Source: Euryodendron excelsum (lineage: Eukaryota; Streptophyta; Magnoliopsida; Ericales; Pentaphylacaceae). Taken from it: a DNA stretch of 64,000 bases. The DNA lies in the NCBI GenBank assembly GCA_033060915.1, contig CM065382.1:2056501-2120500 (forward strand), read 5' to 3'. Both the position numbers and the translations under genes were made by a program. Below, in pieces: positions 1 to 12,520 of the stretch. The stretch's first letter is position 1; the number at the start of each line of letters is the position of its first letter. The notes beneath the pieces were generated by a model. That model was not told where the DNA came from and ran no database searches. It saw nothing but the letters and a program-made list of their open reading frames with translations.

Positions 1-126
1 TCCTTAGCTTGAAAACATTTGACAAGGCAAGCAAATTAAGAAATTATTCATTTATCGGGTAAAAAAAAAAGAAGTAAAGCGATTATCAGCGTAAATGAAT
101 TAACAATAATAAAAGAATAGACATAC

Positions 127-2640
127 CCATAGACGCTGCAAATTATGACACTGGCTAACAAGTTTGGTAAGATCAGGGCTTTGGATAGTGGCATAGCTTA
201 AGTTCAGACAAGTAAGCCCAGAGCAGATAGAATGAGCAGCTGGAATGTAAGCTGGAACCACATCCCAAAACCCAGATAGGCCCTTGAGATCCTTGCATCC
301 CGAAAAAGCATCTGTTAGGCTTGAAAAGACATCGGATCTGAGCTCAGCTGAATAGGCACCGGTCCCCAATTCAATCAGTTGGGGGGCCCGAAGGATTAGA
401 CTAGGAAGCCTCTCAAGAGGTACAGCACGGTTGAGACGAAGACTCCTTAGGTTGGGACACCTAGCCACCAGGCGCTCCAGGGCAGACAAACTCACCTCAG
501 AGGCTAAACAAGCAATGTTAAGGGACACCAGCGATGTGCAGGTATCAGGAAAATGGCTGAGCCAATGCCCACTCAGATCTTCCACATCACACTCCTGCAG
601 TTCCAGCTCTCTGAGATTCCTGTACAAGCAAACAATGGGTCAATTTTGAAAAATGGTGACATCATAATGAACACAGTTACTGGAATTAACATATTTTCCA
701 ATCATAGTAATTCAATAAACAAGCTCTGAAGAAAAATGTAACAACTTTTAAGAAAAAAGCTAAAGAAATTCAGTCTGTCTGACATTCAGTTACTATCATT
801 GAAAAACTCTAGACAATCCTTATCGAGAATAATTTCCTCCAGCAGCTACAATTACAAGAAAAGTAAGTCATTTATTCTCCACTTGTTCAATTAACCATTT
901 TTCACACCCATACAGCTTACATCCAATCTAACAATACAGTATCTTAACATAGAAGGACAAAGTTTCAAAATTCTGCCCAAGGACCACAAGCGAGACACCA
1001 GAACTTCAATTCACAAAGCATCTTCTACTAACAAATAAAGAACTCCTCAGAGAAGCCAAAAGCAAGAAAATCCATTCACCTTACTATAACCATGTAAAGT
1101 AATGAGAAAAGGAATCTTATACGGAATCAGAAAGCACCCACGTTGTCCAGAAAGCAAAACCCCAAAATCTGGCAACAACTCTAATTTGCAATAGCCCATA
1201 AAAAACAGAATTGCAAAATAAAAGTAATCCATACAATCTTGTCTAGACTTTCCACAGTCGCCGTTTTCATGACAAGACTTCCAAGATCTATCAGAGAAAA
1301 GAACGGGAAATCCAACTAAAAGAAGAAATAAGCGTTCATACTGCCGATTCTCCATTTACAGTCCAAAATTTTTAAAATTTAATGAAGAAATAATACCCAT
1401 GCATTTCAGATAATCAACTGGAGGGAAAATGGAACAAACAAACAATAGAGAGAAAGAAAGCAACACCACTCAAATCAAAGTTGGCTGAATTCGAACTACC
1501 TGAAAATTAAATTATACAAAAAAAAATCAAAGAAATAACAAGGGACACAGCCTGAAAAACGAACAAGATCGTATCTTTCCAGAACATTTGTCACATTAAA
1601 CAGTTAAATTACCGCAAAAACCAGGTTTAGCTTCAGCCCTCGTAATACGGAACCTAGGGCCAAAAGTTAGAAATGGTCTGCTTGGTTGCTGAGAAAACGT
1701 GTCTAAAGGAAGAAACACATCTTAAATATCAAGTCTTTCATCTAACAAATATCTATAAGCTTACAAATCCGCTGAGCTGAACCCAGTGGCAAGTGCTTTG
1801 TTATCCATTAATTTAGTCAATAATATACACAACATTCAAATTTCTCTTTCTTTTCATTTCTTAGATTTATCAGAAACAAAGCAGGCGGGAAGATTTCAAA
1901 GATACAGTGAGGACTTAGAAATAAATAAAATAAAATAAAATAAAATAAAATAACTCAGGAAATCCAACACATTGGCAGCGAGTAAAGTTTTAACTAGACA
2001 CTCAAGTTTCAAACTTCATTATCACTCACTTTTCCTCAGTTAACTCAAGGTTCAAAGGCAAAAAGGGAATAATACATCAGACACTAGATTAACATTTTCT
2101 CTGTTTCTCTTTTCCCAAATCTTCTCAGCAACCAGATAGATTTTGCTAAAATACGGTTCAGAAAAAAAAATCAAAGAAAGCTCACCTGCAATTGGCGGCA
2201 ATGGCAGCCAGTCCATCGGTAGTGAAGCCCTCACACGAGTGCAAGACAAGGATCTTGAAGTTCTTGAAGGAGCGCGAGATCAACTCCAAGGTCTCGTCAG
2301 AAACGACCATGCGCTTGAGCCGAATCTCCTCCAACCAAGGGTAAGCCCTAGCCATGGCAACGATCCAAGGGTGCACGTAGCCTCCCCAACCCTCCGGCAC
2401 TAGATTGTAGTCCGCAAAATGCGGCTTCCCTTTGAGCTCCACGGATCTGACCTCCGGGAACCGTCTGATCACGATCCTAGGACTCACAGCGTAGCAGTTC
2501 CCCACAAAGATCCGTCGCCTGCACCACCGCTCGATCTCGTACCACGCCTTGCACACCAAAGACACCGCGTTTCGGTCCTTATCGAACTGTATGAACGAGA
2601 ACACGTGCTCTAGGACCTCCTCTGGAAACGAGTACGCCAT
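127..2640 (-). CDS. TIR1: TIR1-type auxin receptor F-box protein, 5' part (truncated by window edge)
   Basis: Exon 1 is 2186-2640 and exon 2 is 127-619. The first junction joins TGCAG|GTGAG to TACAG|GAATC and restores an Arg codon; exon 2 ends CTATGG|GTATGT, so later exons lie left of the window. The 316 visible codons cover the N-terminal F-box (residues about 4-45, [11 protein letters not shown]) and the first leucine-rich repeats. Motifs [23 protein letters not shown] and [13 protein letters not shown] are signatures of TIR1/AFB auxin co-receptors, which bind Aux/IAA proteins in the nucleus as the substrate arm of an SCF ubiquitin ligase. Glu-8, in the position of Arabidopsis TIR1 Glu-12, favours TIR1 over AFB1, which I recall has Lys there. 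The auxin-pocket Arg and Ser residues are in missing exons. The ATG follows a CT/GA-rich leader and a minus-strand TATA box. Intron 1 (1.57 kb) contains no gene. A close paralogue cannot be excluded from half the protein. Confidence 0.9.
1921..1953. repeat. (AAATA)n microsatellite in TIR1 intron 1
   Basis: Six or so consecutive AAATA-type pentamers lie inside the first intron of the TIR1 gene. It is a simple repeat and is probably length-polymorphic. Confidence 0.85.
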
Positions 2641-2879
2641 TGCCGATTAGCTCAGATCACAGATTCGAAGAAAGGCGGTTAAAACAGTAAATGTGAACAG
2701 TATCTGCGTTTCGTTTCTTCAGATCTGGGTCGCCATTAACGAGCTTGGACCGAAGTTCGTTGCAGAAGAGGGAAAAGGTTAAGAGAGAGAAAGAAATAGC
2801 TGGAGCGAGGCGAGTGAGAGCAGTAGAGAAGATAAGGTTTTATTTTGAGCTCGGTGATGTTAAATTGGTAACCCAAGGT

Positions 2880-2887
2880 TATATAAG
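2880..2887 (-). promoter_or_regulatory. TATA box of the TIR1 gene
   Basis: Read on the minus strand this is TTATATAA, about 240 bases upstream of the ATG. A start about 30 bases downstream would leave a leader of roughly 200 bases, rich in CT on the coding strand (GA on the plus strand at 2770-2835). No other good TATA is seen between here and the ATG. Confidence 0.5.
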
Positions 2888-5574
2888 TTCCGTGTGTAAT
2901 GATATAATCTACGGTCTTATCATTGGACACGTGTAGGTGTAAATCTTTAGCCGTTGGATCGACGGTGGACAGTCCAGGGGACAGGCCAATCTTATCCCTT
3001 CGCGACGAAGCGCAACCGCAGAAAACGGGTGTGCATATGAGTGTCCAAGCCCTACGCCGCCGTGGCGAGAAAATAAAAATATCGCGATAGTTTTATTCTC
3101 ACGAGATTGGTGTGGAGGAACGAGGGAGTACTTAAATGCGATTACTATATACCAAAACATAATGTAAGGGAATCTGATGATTCTCATTGCACGGCTGGAT
3201 CTAAAGGATCTGATTGATGTGGGACCACAATTTTGCGAAGAGAAAGCCTGGGGACAATGTTGGAATTATCCGATGTGAAACGATAATTAATCCTGTCAGG
3301 CCAATATCACATATCACGATAATTAACCGGTCATCATGCCATCCAATCATATGTGATTGTTGCCATTCTACTAATCATGTACGGTACGGCTATACTTTCA
3401 CTGAGATGGACAACCATTGATCGTGACCGTTAAGTAATCACCAAATCCAACGGTCAGAACACCACTCGTCTTTTCACCGCGGTGAAAACAATGGTAAAGA
3501 GTAAATGAGTTTGCATCAGCTGGTCCAGTCATGTGGTGAAAAATGGAAAAATAAAGTTTCCCCAAACAGTAAAAAAAGCGAAGTGGACCATAAATGAACA
3601 TAACACTCGAAAACTGTTGATTCACTTTAATGACGAAATCAACCTAATCAGATGAAATATTACTTTTCTCGTTTAAGATAAAATGAGGGGTACTATTGTC
3701 AGTGCGTGAAAAGGACGTGGTATCATGGGGTGGCACTGTCTCAGCATGGACTCCATAGACCTGTCCCTTTTATGTCGAAAAGCTGATGGTTAAACTTTAA
3801 CGATCCAGATTTGGAGTTCATAAAAAATAGATCTAGACCGTTGGTTGCCTCTGCTAAGGCGTCTTTATCGATAGCAACCGTATAGCTTCACTGTTTTGAA
3901 ACCATTTAATTGAAATAAAGAAATAAACAAAATGAAATTCCCAAAAAATCAAATTTTATGCTCAGAAATTTATGTATTAATAGGTTTCATATTTTTTAAA
4001 TACAATAAGCTAATAGAATGCTGAGCTGTATTGCACGTAACGTGGATTGTTTACAGGTAAGAAATTGGGATTAGGATTAAAATATTAATTAAATTAAAAT
4101 TAAAATACATAGTTGATTATTAAGCCCACGCATGGGTCTCCGGGAATCTCTCTTCCCCTCGAGTGGGATGGCTTGGACTTTGCTGTATATTTTCTAGCGA
4201 TGCCCCCAAGCCAAACCCACCTGCCATTTTCAATATGTTTTGGGGAAACGAATTCTAGGGGACCGAAGGTAGAAAAACAAATATTTTTTTCTTGGACTTC
4301 TTGAATGCCATGGTACTATGGAATATTAAATAAATTTCTTATAGGGTTTTGGTCCTACTCCTTACACTATATTCTTACTTTGCCCCCACACATTCAATCA
4401 AATTATCTTTGCCCCCAAAAAGAGCATGCATTTTTTCGAGAGGGATTAAGAAAAGGTTCATTGAAGTTTAGGGACACAAGGTGAAAAAAAGTTATGAATT
4501 TAGAGTCTCCCCGGATTTCTTGATTGGGAATTGCTTACAGAGAAATCTTTTTAACAATATATTAAATTTACGTAGTTATGAGAGTATACGAAGCAACGTG
4601 GATTTATAAGTTGAGCTATGCAAAGTCCAGAGGAGTCAGTTGTCCTCTTAAGTATTTAAATATTCTACTTATCTATAAATTAAAAAATGTCTACCTATTT
4701 GTTCTCCTAAAAATTTATAAATAATCTTCTGAATTTTTAATTCTATTTTACTATACCTTTTAGTAATGTCTCTCAATTTGCTGCCAAAAATTTATAAATT
4801 CCCCCTTAAATAGTTATTTGCTTTAAAAATATTTTTATATGTATGTATAAAACATAGATGAATGATGAATCCAATTGCTCAATTCTAAAATAAAATAGTT
4901 ATTCTAACAAGTTGTGATTAATGATTAAATAGTTATTCTAAAATAAAATTTCTTAGTGTGCCACTATTCATAAGCAACTCAAAGCCTCACTAGGTGGTGT
5001 TGTATATAAGCATCTCAAAATCTCTATAATAATGTGTACCTACCTCTATAATAATGTATAACTCGTGAGCCCATGACTCTTTTTGTGCATAGAATCAGAG
5101 GAAATTAGTTGCACGTGATTACAGAGCTAAGCTTGATTAAGTTAATACTAATTACCATCTAATTGGGTAGTTAACATTTGAAGGTTTGATCATACTCTTT
5201 ATCTTAATCAATTGTCATCATTTCTCTCTCTCTCTCTCAAATGAGTAACCATTAAGGGAAGAATATTATGTTCTCAACCTGGAAGACTGAACATGGGCCT
5301 TTGAAGCATTTAGCTGGAACTTTTTATTGACCATAACCAAAAAGAGGTTAATAATTGACATATATGTAGTAGTTGACAACTGTATTAGATGGCACCCACT
5401 TAGGAGAATATTTAAAATTTATAATATTATAAAAAGTGAACACAAGGTTGATAAAGATCAATAATGCTATTTAATCTTTCTAAACAGTCCTAAATAATCA
5501 AAAAATTAAGTACATATATCTTATCACTTTAAATACAAAAATTTGATGGGAATCAGTTTTTGAACCACCCACAG

Positions 5575-5716
5575 ATTCTTATTTTTTCTTCACACTTGTA
5601 TAAACTAATCTCACCCACGTAGTGATCCCTAACTGATTTCACAAACTGATATCACCCATGTAGTGATTCTTATTTTTTCTTCATATTTGTACAAACTAAT
5701 ATCACCCACGTAGTGG
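5575..5716. repeat. Diverged tandem repeat, period about 91 bp, with a thrice-repeated core
   Basis: A segment beginning ATTCTTATTTTTTCTTCA at 5575 recurs at 5666. The core CACCCACGTAGTG (once with CATG in place of CACG) occurs three times, near 5612, 5652 and 5702. It contains an ACGT core. Function is unknown. Confidence 0.65.
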
Positions 5717-6770
5717 GGCACTATATATATTTATCTCATGACTGATTTCCAATTATCCGAAATTAATTACCAGTTACCAATCAATAATAGGCCCAGATTA
5801 TTAGGACCTAAACCCCCCGTTTGCTCTATTGCCAATGTAATTTTGTGTGAATGGATAAAAGTACCCTTTAAAAATCCTTCCAAAATAATTGTTTAAAGAG
5901 TAATTTTGTTAATTAAAAAAAAACTAGTTTGATAAAATGATATTACTGTCCTAATAATAGGACCAGCCTTGTAAATTCTAAAAGTACTGTTAGAATTGGA
6001 CGGAGGTGCGAATATGAAAATTTGGTTTATCCATTCAAATGTCCCTTGATTTTAGTTATAGGCCGGTTGGAGATGAGGACAAAATGGTTTTCCAACAAAA
6101 AGTCTCTAGTCTAGTATTCCAAAAGCAACTAGCTACGCGTGCTCATTAAATCTTAGCTTTATGTTTCGAATTTCTTATAAAGTTGACCAATAATGTCATT
6201 ATGCTCTCTCACAAAGTTTTCTTTTTGTTTTTAATGGGTGTTTGCCTTCACCAACTACACTTTTGAGTTTATGTTTGTGCAAATCATCATTCATATAAAT
6301 TAGGTAAACTTAATGTACAAATGATGGTTAGCTACAATTAGGCATGAAGAGTAATAGTTTTGAAATTATAAGTTAAATGGGAGATGTTATAATTTGAAAT
6401 GAAATGACTGAAAACCGACACATCAATTTCTTTAAAAATTATGTACAAATATTCTGTTTGTATGCTGGTATTCTTAAATTTTTCTAATTTATGTATTAAT
6501 GTTATTCACCAAATGATTAAATACATCAAACTTATATAATTGATTGTTTTAACTTTTATGAACAACCCCCATGCTATTTGAAAACTAATTCCTCTTTTAA
6601 TTTTTTTTTTTTTTTTTTGTGTTAGTGGTTTACATTTCTCCTATCTCTTCCCTCCTCCGCGGCCGCCCCCAGAGTTGGGTAGTTGCGTTATAAAAAATTG
6701 TACTCACAGCATAGATGTGTATATAGGGATGTGAAAATTAGCATTTGATATTATGTAATGGCTTGTTCAG

Positions 6771-6925
6771 GTCCGTTAGTACAATTTTTTAAGTTTTTTT
6801 ATTTAATTTTTTTGACTCATAAGTGAAAAAACTAAAAAAATTCAACTTCGTAGTTTTTATAAGCTAAGACTAACAGAAAAGTAAAAACAAAAAAAATAAA
6901 AACAAAATTGACATTTTTCCTTATA
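6771..6925. mobile_element. Possible degraded MITE, palindromic A/T-rich type
   Basis: T-rich left and A-rich right halves flank a centre with GACTCATAAGTGAAAAAAC. This layout resembles the better-bounded elements at 10649 and 57059. The termini are too worn to define target duplications. Confidence 0.3.
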
Positions 6926-9900
6926 CACCAAAAAAAACTTAATTATTCAAACCCATGAATAGTTATAAAAAGGATTCATCTTAACTCAAATTTATTTAGA
7001 CCACTAAAATGAATTACCACAAATAGAACAATAATAAATTATACTAAAAAAGAAGAGACATGCATGAAAAGTTGGAAGCTAAATAAGGTGAAGATTGTTG
7101 AAGACTCACAGAGACATGAGTTAATGAACCATGAGGCACAAGGGGCTAGCACCCTTGGTGGGGACCAACAAGAGAAAAAGGGGAGCCAATTCTAGGGGCC
7201 GGTGGCCATTTGGGGTCTCAGCCTATTGCCGGCCTCCACCGTCCAATCAACATGACTGGCGCTAGATTTACTCGCCCTTTCTTGAGAGAGAAAGAGAGCT
7301 TTGCAAAAGTATGAGCCTTACCGACAAAACACAACCCCTTCATTATCTTTTACTCGCGGTCGTTCTTGGATTGCGTGTCCACACTTGATTACCTCACCCA
7401 CTTAATCCTAATCCGGTCTTTTAATCCTAGTCCTCTGCTAATTTCATTTGCGTTTTAAACGTGGGAAATTCCAATCGCTCAACGTATATATTCCTAACAA
7501 AAGTGGTGATTTACCTAATCCTCCTAGTCTAGCTGCAGTAATACACGTGATATTATGGTATTACTCTACTACGTTGCCAATGTCCAAACCTTTCTAACAA
7601 GGCAATACCTGCTACATTCACGGGCAATAACAACTCCAACAACCTATATACTAGAAAATCTATTTTCTTGCGTTTCGTTTCAAATTTAAATTTTTAGTAT
7701 AAAAAGTAATAAAAAAAATATAAAAAAGTAAATAAAAATATCCTTATTTTTACTTTTTTTTCTTCATGTTTTTCTTTTACTATCGAAAATTCAGATTCTA
7801 AATAGAGCGTTAAATTAAGGTTATTGAACAACAAAACTAACATTTGGCAAATAAGAAAAATATTATGCTATTCATACATAATTTTTATATAGAATGATGT
7901 ATTCAAATGAGAGTCATTCACTTCCTAACAAAACATCTATTATAATGACATTTAATTATAAAATTATCACTGCCACATCATTTTAGTGTAAGATTTTGTA
8001 CAATAATTATGTAGGAATAACATTTTTTGTAAGAAAATCTCTATTCAAACATTTTCTCTTAGTGGTCCATTTCATTGATAGAAAATTTAAACTAAATTGA
8101 GATGGCCAAACTTAAAACTCATTTGCTACCGTGTATGTACGCGTTTGGTCGAATACTCGCTTAAATTCATGCAGAGTTACTGTTCACACAAATCATCAAA
8201 ATTTCATACATTATATGAATGATGGTGACCATACTTAAAAGCTCATTTGGATAAGTTTTTTTATTGATATTTTTTTACTAGATTTTTTCGTTTTCACTAA
8301 TTTTTAATCTTGATTTTCAATATAAAAAAATTGAAAGTCTAAAATAAAACCCATAAAACATATAGAATTAAATTTCAGTTAAAAACTAATTGATAAACCA
8401 TTTTTAGTTTTAAAAATTATATTGGCACGTAGACACTTTCGTCCACCACATACAAAGAAAGAAATAATTGTTCCTTTTTTTGTTTAAACTGCACTTGCTG
8501 TCTTATTAGACTTTTTTTTGGCAATGTTCTATTGACATCATTTCTTCCCTTAATTTAGTCGACGAGGACACAAACTTTCCATGCAACATGGGACTTTTGC
8601 TGAGGCATGCGTGTGCGCATTGGACATGTAAAGAAAGCTGCCGCCAACCCTAGAATTACTATAAAGCCAAAAATATTGCAAATAACAAGTTAAACACGAC
8701 TTTAGTTTTCTTTCTTGCCGGCATTTGCTACTATAAATATACACGCGCGCAAAAAAAAAAAAGCAATTTGGCACATGAACGACTCTGGGATTTTGTAGAG
8801 GATAAGAACTAAGAAGTATGCGGGGTGACAATAGGAGTTTTTTTTGGCAGGTGTCAAAATTTAAAGTGCAAAATTTTTATAAATCAGCTTCTATTCAACA
8901 TCCACAAACATTAGTAGGATTCATAGTTTACTATATAAAAAATTTAATATTTTATCAGTTTTGATCTTTAAAAATAATTTTAAATAATGAGGAGTGTGGT
9001 AAAGTAAATCCATTTTACAACATTATTCTATTATATATACTATATATATATGAGGAATACACAAAAGTTGTGGGGCATACTACCCATTGCAGCCTGCAGG
9101 ACGGTGAAACACGTCATTTTTTTATGATTTTAATCGTAGATTCTACAATATGCAATTTCTATGAATAAGCCCATTGATGGTTCAGGGTTTAACATTAGTG
9201 ACACAATTCTTTTAATTAGGCAAATGAACTGATCTTTTAATTTTCGATCTGGTAGCTAATTCTTATCAAATTTGTAAATTTAAATGATTAAATCTTTAAA
9301 TTTTAATTTAAACCAGTTGTTGGTTGTCATATGTATTATTATGGTAATTAAGACTTGAAATTCGACTAAGGAAATGTCACTTTCAATTGAAAGCAACAAT
9401 CGATGGGTTAGTTTGTTCATTTGTTTAGTTTATAGTCTAATATATATTAAATATGAAAAATATTTGGGTATACAAATCATATAATAAAATATAAAAATAT
9501 TATAATATGTTTTTTTTTTTATAAATGGAAGACACAAATGCATGAAGAAATCACACAGTCTAGAATATAGAGCCTAAACACCAAGCAGTATGTCAAAACA
9601 GAAAAGTTGGTGAGAGGCTAAATATCCGTGATGAAACGTCGCTCAGGTTCATGTGGGACACCAAATGCACACAATGACTTTGACTAGTTACTTGATATTT
9701 AGGCTTTATACTCCGGACTGTGTGTAGTTTCTTTATGCGTGTGTATCTTCTATTTGTCATAATATGTTTAATAACGTAAAATTTAAATATGTTAAAATAA
9801 AAATATAACATAATATAAACGCTCTTGACCTTGCAAATTTAAAAAAATTGACGCTCTTACCCTTCCACACTCGCATGCTCTCGCATCTGTTGTGCGTGAC

Positions 9901-10268
9901 TTAAGTTAGTACTTTTGGTAAATTGACTCGGACTACAAAAAATAAATTCGAAAGAAAAAGGTGAATGAACACAAAATTCCAATGCTTCTGCATATTATCC
10001 ACCCAAACCTGGGGGATCCAACACCAATAAATGGGCAAACATCATTTGCAATTATGTTAAAAGTGTGTATGGGACCACTAGTAGTTGGTGAACTCTATCA
10101 CTCAATGCTGTATAGCTTCGAGAGATCAGTTCTATCTGTAGTGTTCGATGGGTTTCTATCATGGGCCTCTGCACTTTTTCGTTCATGTATGGGGGTGGCT
10201 AAGCCCCGATCGAAACACCACAAATCCAATGGCTATGGTTCTTTGATTGAGTTGCTTTTGGCCATTAA

Positions 10269-10289
10269 TGGTCCACCTGAGGTGGACCA
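10269..10289. repeat. Perfect 9-bp-stem palindrome
   Basis: TGGTCCACC and its exact reverse complement GGTGGACCA are separated by three bases. It sits in a less AT-rich patch of the spacer with no recognisable gene. It may be a hairpin or the core of an old element. Confidence 0.6.
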
Positions 10290-10648
10290 CTGACTCGGGG
10301 GTTAGCCAGTCCAACCTTCGCCACCGGGGACCAAAATGTGACATCGAATTCCCTATGTTCGAAGCACAAAGCGATTGACATTGATATACATACATAAATG
10401 TACTAATATCACATGTCGTGGTGGCCCACTTAATTGGGATAGCAGCATGCAATGAACCGATTGTGATTCCTTTTTTGAACAATTTTGAGGACCAGGATTG
10501 GCCACTTGATTGATGCAACTAGAATCTCTTCTTATAGGCCCTTGGATCCACACATTTTCAGGGGAGTCATTTTCTAAAGTAAAGTTAGAAGAAATGGCAT
10601 CCATGGCTGCAAATTAGCTGAGTTGAACTTAATGACGGGTTATTTAAT

Positions 10649-10831
10649 GGCCCGTTTAGTAGGACTTTTTAAACCAATTTTTTTTTAGTTTATAAGTAAA
10701 ATAGTCAAAAAAAAATTTGACTTTTTGTTGTTTGCTTATCTTTAGGTTATAAAAGCAAAAATACAAAAATAAAATTTAGCTTTTTTGCTTATTTGTCAAA
10801 AAACTTAAAAAAAAATTATACCAAACAGGTC
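10649..10831. mobile_element. MITE remnant with GGCCCGTTTAGTA-type ends
   Basis: The left end GGCCCGTTTAGTA and the right end TACCAAACAGGTC are imperfect inverted repeats (the right end reads GACCTGTTTGGTA on the other strand). The interior is palindromic T-rich then A-rich sequence with TTATAAGTAAAA in its left arm. The termini resemble Tourist/Harbinger-type plant MITEs. The flanks do not show a convincing target duplication. Confidence 0.45.
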
Positions 10832-11339
10832 ATAAATGTCTTAAAAATCTAAAGAACTGATCAATTGGGTTAGCTAAACTAGTTAGGGTTCTATTTGGGA
10901 GGTCAAAAATTTGATTCTTACCAAGAGCAAGAACTAACCACAAAGTATTTAAGGATTTATCTCTTGTAAATATTTTAGTCGGAGTAGATGGCCTGTCAAC
11001 CAAAAAAACAAGTTGGCCCCAAAACTCTTGAATGTTGAACCAAAAAAAAAAAGTAACGAATCTCAACATGTGTTGAAGTTTGGCACAGAATTGAGCTTAG
11101 TCGAAGTGCGAGTAAACTGGCCTAAACACCCTTCAATGCTGAACTAGCCAAAAAAAAAAAAAAGTAACAAATATCAAAATATATTCAAATTTGGCACAAA
11201 CTTTTAATGAGCCAAATAAGAGTCAAGCTTGGATAGCTTAGTTCATTTTACAGCCCTATACTTTTTTATAATAATAATCAGGTGTCAACCTATGCAATGC
11301 ATGGAAGTAAAAGTTGTTCAAATCATAAATAGTTAATTT

Positions 11340-12015
11340 AAAATTTACAATAATTAATTATACAATCGTATCGTATCTTTAAAATATAAATAGATATTGA
11401 CGTATATGGTATTTTATTTAATTATAATTACATTTTTAGATTTAAGTTCAAAAAAAGTTCTGACAATTTGATATTATATATATTTATCTATTTTACAAAA
11501 CTAATTTTTTATCTTATATATATATATATATATATCTTATAAAAGTAATACATCGTATCGTATCTTTAAAATGTAAATAGATATTTATATATATATATAT
11601 ATAATATTTTATTTAATTATAATAACTTTTTTTTTTTAGAGATATATTAAGTTCAGAAAGAGTCTTGATAATCTAATATGATATGTATGTATTTTATTTA
11701 TTTACAAACTATACTTATTAATATATTACAAAACTTTTTTTAAGCTTTTAAGTTTTATCTTATCTATATATATATATATATATCTTACTAAAATCTTACT
11801 AATACATATATATTAAGTATTAATACAGTAAATATTAAATTCAATAATATTTTAATTATAATAACTTTTTTTTTTATAGCTATTAAGTTCAAAAAGAGTC
11901 TTGATAATCTGATACGATATATATGTTTCTTATCTATATTACAAAACTAATTTTATCTTATCTTATATATATATATATATATATATTTTACAAAACTAAT
12001 ACAGTAAGTTTAATA
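11340..12015. repeat. Three diverged AT-rich tandem units with (TA)n tracts
   Basis: The anchor AAGTTCARAAAGAGTCTTGATAAT (more diverged in the first unit) recurs near 11446, 11650 and 11884. Each copy is followed by a (TA)n stretch and then TTACAAAACTAAT-like sequence. The spacing of about 205-235 bp indicates a local array. No coding potential is seen. Confidence 0.7.
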
Positions 12016-12389
12016 AAATAATAAATTTAATAATTATCTAATAAATTGTCCCTGTGACGTCGCATTTTAAAAGTATCTGAACATTTAGAGCGCTACACAA
12101 TAGAAAGACAAAATATAAGGGTAAACACAACTTTTATATATATATACTTGTGATGTGATTGCTTGCAAGCAAAGTTGAATGATATGCCTTACAAAAAAAT
12201 ATATATAAAAAACAATAAGAAATAATCAGTTACCATGAATTAAAATTTTTAAACTGGTGTCTTTCATTATTAATTAAGTTTTTTTTTTTTTTTTTTTTTA
12301 CGTTATCCAGATTTACCAAAGAAGATAATTATTTATTTTTTTATTTTTTTGGTTGGTCGGACAGTGGAGTGGCTGATCTGGACTGCATT

Positions 12390-12520
12390 GGGTTTGGGCC
12401 CAATGAAGGATTTGAACAAGGCCAACCTAAAAGGGCCAAACCACTATAACCCAACTCATTGCTCCTATTTATCTTTCGATTTTCCCTTCTTTACAGTTCG
12501 TAACATTTAACAAACCCTAA
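12390..12520 (+). promoter_or_regulatory. Site II / telo-box promoter upstream of the Gly-rich gene
   Basis: TTTGGGCCCAATG and AAGGGCCAAACC (site II-like GGCCCA elements) are followed by CTATTTATC and then ACAAACCCTAACCC, a telo box. In plants this combination typically drives ribosomal-protein, translation-factor and snoRNA genes. The only coding gene downstream on this strand is the two-exon gene starting at 13879, so a 5' UTR intron of about 1.2 kb is inferred. Confidence 0.5.

Larger units (their letters stand above)
2941..12340. other. Long AT-rich intergenic spacer without a supported gene
   Basis: No open frame here resembles a known protein, and the few longer ones (8550-8831, 9961-10293) lack splice context or family motifs. 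The spacer holds A/T runs, MITE-like inverted repeats near 6771 and 10649, a threefold short repeat at 5.6 kb and AT-rich tandem units at 11.3-12.0 kb. The part at 7060-7280 is less AT-rich than its surroundings, but I see no gene in it. Confidence 0.6.

Noticed and set aside
1047..1355. 102-residue minus-strand open frame inside TIR1 intron 1
   Set aside because: It lies within the intron between two well-supported TIR1 exons and shows no recognisable motif.
9961..10293. 110-residue plus-strand open frame
   Set aside because: No family motif, no promoter or splice context; it overlaps other-strand open frames in a palindromic patch and is best explained by chance.
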